The notes under the pieces were generated by a model. It ran no database searches. It was not told the origin of the DNA and was given only the letters and a program-made list of their open reading frames with translations. The position numbers were made by a program, and so were the translations under genes. DNA of 6,757 nt. Source: Acidobacteriota bacterium. Lineage in GTDB: Bacteria > Acidobacteriota > Polarisedimenticolia > J045. Location: the NCBI GenBank assembly GCA_027001345.1, contig JALTMS010000193.1:1-6757 (forward strand), written 5' to 3'. Shown here piece by piece: positions 1 to 4,989 of the stretch (positions are counted from its first letter, which is position 1; every line of letters starts with the position of its first letter).

Positions 1-1063
1 CACCCACCGTGCCCAGGGTGCAGGTCACCAGGGCCTGGGTCTCACCGCGGGTGAAGATCGCCGACCCGTGGGGGCGCGGCAGCCAGCCGGCCTCGCCGCT
101 GATCGGGCGGATGTCTTCCGGCTCCCGGCCATCGGGCCGCCGCTGCTCGAGGACGATGGCCCGGCGCAGGTAGCGGGAGACCTCCCCATCGAAGAGGGCG
201 GCGGCTTCCTCGGCCCGCTCCGGGTGACCGGCCGCCACCTCCCGGCGGGCCTGATCGAGCCGGGCCCGCCGCTCGGCCTTCGATCCCGATCCGAAAGCCT
301 GGGAGATGGGTTCCGCGGCGGCGGCGGCCACCTCGGCGGCCAGGTTCTCGTCAATCGGGGGAGGACTCCACGGGCGGCGGGCACGGCCCACCCGGCGGCC
401 GAGTTCGCCGATGCCGCCGGCCAGGGAGCGACAGACCTCCGCTCCCCGGGTCAGAGCGGCCATCACCCGCTCTTCACTGGCCTGCCGGGCTTCTCCCTCG
501 ACCATGATCAGCCCCTGCTCGGAGGCCGAAACCACCAGATCCACCTCGGCTCCGAGGCGCTGCCGGCGGCTGGGGAACACACTCCACTGACCGGCGTGAC
601 GCGCGATGCGGACTCCGGCGGCGGGGGCGCCGAAGGGGATATCGGAGACCTCCAGGGCAGCGGCCGCCGCCACGATCGCCAGCCCCGAGGGCTCGACCTC
701 CTCGTCGGCGGAGAGCACGGTCAGCAGCACCTGGGTCTCACAGGCGAAACCCTTGGGGAACAGCGGTCGAATGGTGCGATCGACCAGGCGAGAAACCAGC
801 ACCTCGGCGTCGGTGATCCGCCCTTCACGGCGGAAGTAGGAGCCGGGAATCCGGCCCGCCGCCGAGAGCTTTTCGCGATACTCCACCGTCAGCGGGAAAA
901 AACCCACTCCCGGCCGGGGCTCCGGAGCGGCCACCGCGGTGGCCAGGATCACGGTCTGCCGAAAACGGAGCACGACGGCTCCGTCAGCCTGCCGGGCGAT
1001 CCTGCCGGTCTCGAGGTGAATGTCGCCCCCGGGGGTCTCGACGGTGATTTCGTGGTGCTTCAA
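1..1063 (-). CDS. pnp: Polyribonucleotide nucleotidyltransferase (PNPase), N-terminal 354 residues, 3' end outside window
   Basis: Cytoplasmic 3'-5' phosphorolytic exoribonuclease that degrades RNA to nucleoside diphosphates and can also add tails; often a degradosome partner. Seen: the reading frame holds the first RNase PH-type domain (about residues 8-145), with family landmarks LETG (17-20), ARQADGAV (23-30), FFPLTVEYREK (55-65), GRIPGSYFRREGR (70-82) and DRTIRPLFPKGF (95-106). A charged, Ala-rich stretch fitting the all-alpha linker domain follows (about 235-310). The second RNase PH domain then opens with DGREPEDIRPI (311-321) and HGSAIFTRGETQALVT (332-347). The catalytic part of that domain and the KH and S1 domains lie beyond the edge. 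Start chosen: TTG at 1063, because it begins just before the conserved N terminus, no nearby in-frame ATG exists, and GAGGA (1075-1071) lies 7 nt upstream. The lipoprotein gene ends 14 nt upstream, so the two are probably co-transcribed. No rpsO precedes it. Identity is near certain; the start is very likely. Confidence 0.96.
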   Translation of the reverse strand, partial: MKHHEITVETPGGDIHLETGRIARQADGAVVLRFRQTVILATAVAAPEPRPGVGFFPLTVEYREKLSAAGRIPGSYFRREGRITDAEVLVSRLVDRTIRPLFPKGFACETQVLLTVLSADEEVEPSGLAIVAAAAALEVSDIPFGAPAAGVRIARHAGQWSVFPSRRQRLGAEVDLVVSASEQGLIMVEGEARQASEERVMAALTRGAEVCRSLAGGIGELGRRVGRARRPWSPPPIDENLAAEVAAAAAEPISQAFGSGSKAERRARLDQARREVAAGHPERAEEAAALFDGEVSRYLRRAIVLEQRRPDGREPEDIRPISGEAGWLPRPHGSAIFTRGETQALVTCTLGTVG

Positions 1064-1070
1064 CGGGAGT

Positions 1071-1075
1071 TCCTC
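1071..1075 (-). promoter_or_regulatory. Ribosome binding site deciding the TTG start of pnp
   Basis: GAGGA read on the minus strand, with 7 nt before the TTG codon at 1063-1061. It sits just ahead of the TTG and just after the stop of the upstream lipoprotein gene (1080-1078). It is the main reason to accept a TTG initiator where no in-frame ATG or GTG occurs near the conserved N terminus. Confidence 0.7.
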
Positions 1076-1077
1076 GC

Positions 1078-1605
1078 TTACCGGGGCGTGACGGCCCAGG
1101 GCGGAAAGATCACCACCGCCACGGCACCTGAAACATCCTCGCCGCGACCGGGCTGGGGTCGGAAGTCGGGCCGGCGGGAGCCATCGGCCATCTCGATCGC
1201 CGGCCGCCAGTGGATCACGGCCGACAGCCGGCCGTCGACTCGCACCACGTCGGCCAGGAAGGTCGCCCCGCGGAGGCCGTTCTCCAAGGCGAAGAGTTCG
1301 ACACGCCAGGCGGGGTAGCGTCGCTGCCGCATCACGCCGATCTCGATGTCGGCCAGGGGGGGCGGCAGGAAGAGGGCCGCCCGCTCGTCGGCATTGGCCG
1401 GGCGGTAACGGGAGGGCTGATCGGCGGACAACTCCCAGACGGCCAGGGGAAGCTCCTCGACCGGCGGACGCTCCGGCTCGCAGAGCAGGTGATGGAAGAG
1501 GGTGTAGACCTCCTCCCGAGGTGGCGGATCGAGATCAGCCCCGGGAGCGCAGGACGTGATAAAGGCGAAAGTCATCAGCCAGAGCAGCAGACACCGGGAT
1601 GCCAT
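1078..1605 (-). CDS. Small predicted lipoprotein of unknown function, upstream of pnp
   Basis: 175-aa protein that I do not recognise. The N terminus is a lipoprotein signal: a short basic start (MASR), a hydrophobic run (about residues 6-16) and a lipobox-like I-T-S-C, with Cys19 as the predicted lipidation site. Residue +2 is Ala, so no Asp retention signal is seen and outer-membrane sorting is plausible. The mature part is Pro- and Arg-rich and soluble-looking, without further membrane segments. Start chosen at 1605: GGGGGAGG lies 6 nt upstream of this ATG. The ATG two codons earlier (1611) touches the Shine-Dalgarno sequence directly, and an in-frame ATG at 1659 would add a basic 18-residue leader ahead of the signal and lacks support. 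pnp starts 14 nt after its stop, so it is probably the first gene of a pnp transcript. What it contributes to that transcript is unknown. The open frame, signal and ribosome site support a real gene. Confidence 0.75.
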   Translation of the reverse strand: MASRCLLLWLMTFAFITSCAPGADLDPPPREEVYTLFHHLLCEPERPPVEELPLAVWELSADQPSRYRPANADERAALFLPPPLADIEIGVMRQRRYPAWRVELFALENGLRGATFLADVVRVDGRLSAVIHWRPAIEMADGSRRPDFRPQPGRGEDVSGAVAVVIFPPWAVTPR

Positions 1606-1801
1606 CGCCATCCTCCCCCGGAAACGCGCGCTCCGGGTCTGTCCCACGGGAGTCCGCATTATGCATCAGTCCCCCGAGTGCGGCCCCCCGGCGGCTTCCG
1701 GGCCCCTCCCTGGCCCGCATCGCCGCCACGCAGCGGTGTTCAGCGGACGGCCCCGAAACTTGTCGCGGGGTGCCCGCTCCGCGAAAGCGCGAAGTGGTGA
1801 C

Positions 1802-1830
1802 ATGACAGGAGGGCCCGCCTGGTGGATAAT
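1802..1830 (+). promoter_or_regulatory. Predicted sigma70-type promoter of the barrel-protein gene
   Basis: ATGACA (1802-1807, five of six to TTGACA), a 17-nt spacer, then GATAAT (1825-1830, five of six to TATAAT). Initiation would fall near 1837, giving a leader of about 70 nt before the ATG at 1907. Such AT-rich hexamers at ideal spacing stand out in this GC-rich context. A second, overlapping GTGACA sits at 1797-1802 but would be 22 nt from the -10. The call is prediction only. Confidence 0.5.
1806..1821. repeat. 16-bp near-palindrome inside the promoter spacer, possible operator
   Basis: CAGGAGGGCCCGCCTG has twofold symmetry at seven of eight base pairs; only A1810 against G1817 breaks it. 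It fills most of the gap between the predicted -35 and -10 hexamers, where a bound dimer would block polymerase. GC-rich DNA gives such palindromes by chance fairly often, so an operator role is only a suggestion. Confidence 0.25.
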
Positions 1831-1906
1831 CTCGCGTCTCGCAGCGGCCCGACTTGCCTGGAAAGCCTCGGCGACCGCGCGGCTCAGAGGACAGAGGAGA
1901 AAGAGA

Positions 1907-2530
1907 ATGGTCCGGAAGGTTGTGGCTCTGCTGGGACTGACCCTGCTCGTGATCGGTAGTACCGGCCTGGCGTTTGCCGCCGAAGACGAGGAACCGAAGC
2001 GCCAGGCTTGGGGACTGTCCGTCGGCTATCTGGTCGGCGACCTGGCTTCCGAGTTGAAGCAGGACGGATTTCAGGCCGAGCTGGACGACGAAATGACCCT
2101 CGGCGTGTTCTACCTGGTCGAGATGAGCGAGAGGATCGACTTCGAAACACGCCTGAGCGTTTCCCCGAGCACCATGCTCAATACCGAAAACGGCGATGTC
2201 TCCACGACCGTCATCTTTCTCGACTTCACCCTGATCCCCCGGCTGAAGATCGGCAGCTTCGAGCTGGGGGTTCCCTTCGGCCTCGGCTGGGCGACGACCA
2301 TGGAGGACGGGCCCTATCTCAACCAGGTCTACGGGCGACGCACCGGCATCCAGCAGACGGGTGGGAGCGGAGCGACCTACTTCCTCGGCCTGCGCAAGGA
2401 TTTCAAGCTCGGCGAGAAGTGGAGTGCCTTCGCCGATTTGCGGGCGCGGCGCTTCCACCGGCTGGTCAACATCCGGGAGCGGACGGTCAAGACCACCGAG
2501 CTGGCGATCGGTTTCGTTCGCGACTTCTGA
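1907..2530 (+). CDS. Predicted outer-membrane beta-barrel protein with signal peptide
   Basis: 207-aa protein; no specific family recognised. Residues 1-24 form a Sec signal peptide: a basic start (MVRK), a hydrophobic core (about 5-18) and an A-F-A cleavage motif before Ala25. The mature protein (about 183 aa) shows alternating polar and hydrophobic stretches that fit roughly eight amphipathic strands, for example GLSVGYLVG, MTLGVFYLV, VSTTVIFLDFTLI, GSFELGVPFGLGWA, GATYFLGLRKDF and WSAFADLRARRF. It ends with TELAIGFVRDF, whose terminal Phe matches the beta-signal read by the BAM insertase. Size and strand count resemble small eight-strand barrels (OmpA/OmpX-like or opacity-type). Start chosen at 1907 because GAGGA (1894-1898) lies 8 nt upstream and the signal peptide begins there. 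It appears monocistronic, with its own promoter at 1802-1830, and converges on efp with no gap. Whether it is a structural anchor, adhesin or lipid-handling protein cannot be told. Confidence 0.8.
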   Translation: MVRKVVALLGLTLLVIGSTGLAFAAEDEEPKRQAWGLSVGYLVGDLASELKQDGFQAELDDEMTLGVFYLVEMSERIDFETRLSVSPSTMLNTENGDVSTTVIFLDFTLIPRLKIGSFELGVPFGLGWATTMEDGPYLNQVYGRRTGIQQTGGSGATYFLGLRKDFKLGEKWSAFADLRARRFHRLVNIRERTVKTTELAIGFVRDF

Positions 2531-3097
2531 TCAGGCGCGGCGGATGTAACGTTTCTCGAGCGGATCGACTTCGATCCGCTCTCCTGTCTCCAGGTAGAGC
2601 GGCACCTGGATCTCGACGCCCCCGGCCACGATCGCCTTCTTCATCACCTTGCCGGCGGCGGTGTTCCCCCGCACCGCCGGCTCGGTGTCGAGGACTTCCA
2701 CCTCCAGGGTGCGCGGCAGTTCCACCGCGGCCACGTTGCCCTGGAAGTGGATCGCACGGACGGTCATCCCCTCCTCGAGCCACGGCGCCACGTCGGCCTG
2801 GCCGGCGACCGGGAGGGCGAACTGCTCGTAGGACTCCTCGTCCATGAAATGCAGATCCTGGCCGTCGGCATAGAGGAACTGGGCCGAGCGGTAGGTCAGG
2901 TCGGGGCTGTCGAAGACAGTGCCGGCCTTGAACGTTCGCTCCAGGAGCTGGCCGCTGAGCAGGTGGCGCAGGCGAGCCCGCACGAGAGTCGCCGACCCAC
3001 GGGCCGAGGGTGTCTGCAAGGTGTGCTCGACCACGGCCCAGGGCTCGCCGTCGATCAGCAGGCGGGTACCTTTCTTGAAGTCCGCTGTGGTGGGCAT
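2531..3097 (-). CDS. efp: Elongation factor P with a YeiP/EfpL-like loop (Arg33)
   Basis: Translation factor that binds between the ribosomal P and E sites and relieves stalling at consecutive prolines. The 188-aa length is standard and the three beta-barrel domains are recognisable: KOW-like (about 3-60; FKKGTRLLIDGEPWAVVE), central OB (about 65-120; FMDEESYEQF at 84-93) and C-terminal OB (about 130-186; DTEPAVRG at 137-144, VPLYLETGERIEVD at 165-178). The loop reaching the peptidyl-transferase centre reads QTPSARGSAT (28-37). Most EF-Ps have a PGKG-type motif whose lysine is modified; here Arg33 lies at the position and in the context of E. coli YeiP/EfpL (QSPTARGAAT). The body (TEPAVRG..GKVMK) is closer to ordinary EF-P, so it looks intermediate. 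The start ATG directly follows the permease TAG, with AAGGGAG 4 nt upstream inside the permease end, implying translational coupling. No modification enzyme (EarP, EpmA/B, YmfI-type) is in the window. Very sure of the family, less of the subfamily. Confidence 0.95.
   Translation of the reverse strand: MPTTADFKKGTRLLIDGEPWAVVEHTLQTPSARGSATLVRARLRHLLSGQLLERTFKAGTVFDSPDLTYRSAQFLYADGQDLHFMDEESYEQFALPVAGQADVAPWLEEGMTVRAIHFQGNVAAVELPRTLEVEVLDTEPAVRGNTAAGKVMKKAIVAGGVEIQVPLYLETGERIEVDPLEKRYIRRA
2558..2581. repeat. Perfect 11-bp inverted repeat in the 3' end of efp, possible transcript-end hairpin
   Basis: GAGCGGATCGA (2558-2568) and TCGATCCGCTC (2571-2581) are exact reverse complements with two bases between; as RNA this gives a 10-bp stem with a four-base loop. 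It begins 28 nt after the barrel gene's stop and also encodes residues ERIEVDPL of EF-P. On the plus strand it is followed by TCCTGTCTCC and on the minus strand by GAGAAACG, so neither side has the T run of a classical intrinsic terminator. It could block 3' exonucleases, assist termination of the barrel transcript, or be chance in a conserved coding stretch. Confidence 0.45.
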
Positions 3098-4735
3098 CTA
3101 GCTCCCTTTCTCGGCCGCCTCCTCGACGGGGCGGGCCAGCCAGCGCGCCGCCAGGGCGACGGCGGCCATGGCAAGATAGCCCGCTGCCATCGGCCAGGCG
3201 AATCCCGGGCGGATCTCCTCGCGCACGGCGGCGGGGGTGATGGTGTAGGAGTGCATCAGGCCGACCCAGGAAGCGACGGCCGCCGCCAGAGCCCACAGGG
3301 CGGCGACGCCGAAGCGACGCTCGGCGAGGAAGACGCCGATCGCTGCCAGGAAGGTGGCCGAGAAGAGAAAGCCGGCCTTGAGGGTCAGCAGCCCGCCGAC
3401 GTAGGGCAAGGTCGTGCGGGACAGATCGTCGACCAGCAGGGGCAGACTCGCCTCTCCCACCAGGCGACCGGCCATCCGGGCGCTCCCCGTGGTCAGTTCC
3501 ACCAGTAGCCAGCCCCAGGCCGCCAGCCCGGGCAACAGACCGAGGACCACGGCGGGGGCGTGCCGGGTGGGGGTGGCGGTGAAGGCCTGGGCGGTGATGA
3601 TCACCGCGATCCAGACCAGGATCGCCATCGCGGCCTCCACCGGCACGACGCGGGCGATCGGTCCGATCAGGCCGAAGAGGGCGAGTAAACCGAAGAACAC
3701 GCCGTTGGCCGCGGAGTAGGCCCAGCCGGCCCCCATCCGCTTCCAGCCGGGGTGACCGATGTAGATCGTGGTGGGAAAGCACGAGCCGAAAAAGGCCGCG
3801 GCCATCGACCCCACGCCGTTGGCAATCAGGCAGGGGCGCTCGGGGTAGCTGTCGCCCTCGGCCTCGGCCGACTCGATGCACTGCAGGGCGCCGAGGAGAT
3901 TGATCAGGCCCATCGGCAGAATGATCGAGATCCGGCCCCAGACGTGAGGACTGGCGAGGGCGGCGAGCAGGTCGCCGACGGCCGGGATCGGTGGGTGGAA
4001 GCCTGCGCCGGCCAGCAGTTTTTCGCCGCCCAGATCCACCCCTCCGGACCAGCCGGCGAGATGGATCAGCCAGGCCAGAGCCGTCCCCACCGCCACGGCG
4101 ATCAGCCCGCCGGGCAAGCCTCCCGGCCAGCGCACCCGACTCAGGTAGGTAACCAGCACCAGGGCGAGGGGCGCGAGGGCCACCAGGGGCCTGTCGAAGG
4201 AGCGGAGGATGAACTCCATCGAGATGAAGCCGATGGCAATGCCGGCGAGGGTCGAAAGCAGCGCCGCCCGCGGGGTGATCCGGCGTACCCAGCCGGCGAG
4301 AAAGCCGCCAGCAGTCTCGATCAGGCCCGAGAGCAGACAGGCCACCAGGCCCACCTGCCAGGCGACGCGGGCGGCACGCTCGGCGGAAAAGGCCGGATCC
4401 GCCGCCAGCTCGGCGTAGGTCGGCGCGATCACGAAGAGCACATAGGCGAAGAGGCTGACCGTGTTGATGCCGTAGGGCAGCGCCGTCATCCGCCGGCCGG
4501 ATCGAAGGGAGAGCTTGCGGGCGAGCCAGGCGTAGTAGAGATTGCCGACGATCAGAGACAGGGCGGCGCCGGGGAAGATGCGAGTCAGGACGAAGTCGGC
4601 CGGGAAAGCGCACGGACCGGTGCACAGGGCGTAGATCACCAGGAACTGGAGCAAGTTGTCGACCATCAGGCCGAAGAAGCCGTCGAGGTCTCCTCGGCCG
4701 ACGGCAACCAGGGGCGACGCTGCTGCTCGAGGCAT
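3098..4735 (-). CDS. NCS2-type (xanthine/uracil-like) permease
   Basis: 545-aa polytopic inner-membrane protein of the nucleobase-ascorbate/NCS2 transporter superfamily, most likely a cation-coupled importer; the substrate cannot be read from sequence. Seen: the N-terminal GDLDGFFGLMVDNLLQFLVI (15-34) leads into the first membrane span. About 12-14 hydrophobic segments follow, to about residue 533, and then a short charged tail. Family-type landmarks are TALPYGINTVSLFAYVLFVI (84-103), an acidic helix NLLGALQCIESAEAEGD (279-295) that corresponds to the substrate-binding TM8 Glu region of UraA/XanQ, and FPTTIYIGHPGWKRMGA (320-336) in the TM10 region. These differ from classical xanthine or uracil permeases, so it belongs to a divergent subgroup. 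Start chosen at 4735: GAGG lies about 8 nt upstream in GAAGAGGGAAAGAGC. Its TAG (3100-3098) directly precedes the efp ATG. A purine, pyrimidine or other cyclic substrate is possible; the family call is firmer than any substrate. Confidence 0.85.
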   Translation of the reverse strand: MPRAAASPLVAVGRGDLDGFFGLMVDNLLQFLVIYALCTGPCAFPADFVLTRIFPGAALSLIVGNLYYAWLARKLSLRSGRRMTALPYGINTVSLFAYVLFVIAPTYAELAADPAFSAERAARVAWQVGLVACLLSGLIETAGGFLAGWVRRITPRAALLSTLAGIAIGFISMEFILRSFDRPLVALAPLALVLVTYLSRVRWPGGLPGGLIAVAVGTALAWLIHLAGWSGGVDLGGEKLLAGAGFHPPIPAVGDLLAALASPHVWGRISIILPMGLINLLGALQCIESAEAEGDSYPERPCLIANGVGSMAAAFFGSCFPTTIYIGHPGWKRMGAGWAYSAANGVFFGLLALFGLIGPIARVVPVEAAMAILVWIAVIITAQAFTATPTRHAPAVVLGLLPGLAAWGWLLVELTTGSARMAGRLVGEASLPLLVDDLSRTTLPYVGGLLTLKAGFLFSATFLAAIGVFLAERRFGVAALWALAAAVASWVGLMHSYTITPAAVREEIRPGFAWPMAAGYLAMAAVALAARWLARPVEEAAEKGS

Positions 4736-4989
4736 GCTCTTTCCCTCTTCACCGGTGGACGGCGACGGTCCCCTCGACCCTCGCCACCAGGACGTCTTCG
4801 CCGCGGCTCGTCAAAGCGTGGAAGACCTTCCCTCCAATTCCGTGCCGATGCACACGATAGCGAGACAAAGCGCTGGCCTCCAGCAGGTTCGGGCGCTATT
4901 CTTCTGCTTCCCCGCTCCTATTTTCCGCAGCCCGGGTGCAGGACCCCGCAAGACCGGAGGCGGACAGCGTTTTCGACGAGGAGACTCCC
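4736..4989. promoter_or_regulatory. Divergent intergenic region between the permease-efp unit and the dehydrogenase operon
   Basis: 254 bp holding, by position, the promoters of both flanking units. No strong promoter stands out. Leftward, TTGACG is present (minus strand, within about 4811-4820), but no -10 lies 16-18 nt on. Rightward, TATTCT at 4897-4902 is a weak -10 with a poor -35. The 3' part carries the ribosome site of the dehydrogenase gene (GAGGAG, 4978-4983). No clear purine-riboswitch-like fold was recognised ahead of the permease, and no open frame here has a credible ribosome site of its own. Confidence 0.4.
4978..4983 (+). promoter_or_regulatory. Ribosome binding site of the alanine-dehydrogenase-family gene
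   Basis: GAGGAG with six bases before the ATG at 4990. It decides the start against an in-frame ATG at 4936, which would add an 18-residue non-conserved leader; the family N terminus (MRIGVPKE) begins exactly at 4990. Confidence 0.75.

Larger units (their letters stand above)
1606..1906. promoter_or_regulatory. Divergent intergenic region between the lipoprotein-pnp unit and the barrel-protein gene
   Basis: 301 bp without a convincing gene. An open frame continues through it in frame with the barrel gene, but its translation is Pro/Arg/Ser-rich and lacks any ribosome site. Rightward, a good sigma70-like promoter lies at 1802-1830. Leftward, the only hint is a CATAAT hexamer (minus strand, 1663-1658) placed about 50 nt before the lipoprotein start, with no acceptable -35 partner (GGGCCG at 17-nt spacing), so I do not call it. 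No tRNA-like fold or clear riboswitch pattern was seen by eye. Confidence 0.5.

Noticed and set aside
68..1318. A 416-codon plus-strand open frame opposite pnp and the lipoprotein gene
   Set aside because: Its translation is Gly/Arg/Pro-rich with no recognisable motif or ribosome site. The opposite strand encodes unmistakable PNPase, so this is a high-GC antisense shadow.
1658..1663. CATAAT on the minus strand as a -10 for the lipoprotein-pnp unit
   Set aside because: The hexamer is reasonable and well placed, but no -35 is seen at 16-18 nt and there is no extended -10, so it is too weak to call.
1784..1793. CGC-GAAA-GCG mini hairpin in the upstream region
   Set aside because: The stem is only three pairs, which is expected by chance in GC-rich DNA.
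1535..2458. A 307-codon minus-strand open frame spanning the intergenic region and the barrel gene
   Set aside because: The plus-strand barrel gene has a signal peptide, a ribosome site and a C-terminal beta-signal. The antisense frame has none of these and would also overlap the lipoprotein start.
2487..4625. A 712-codon minus-strand open frame crossing both the permease and efp genes
   Set aside because: It is extremely Arg/Pro/Gly-rich and low in complexity, and lies in a different frame over two genes with clear family motifs. It is open only because of third-position GC bias.
4927..4941. Imperfect palindrome around CCCGGG upstream of the dehydrogenase gene
   Set aside because: It is short, has an internal mismatch, and is not placed against any credible promoter hexamers.
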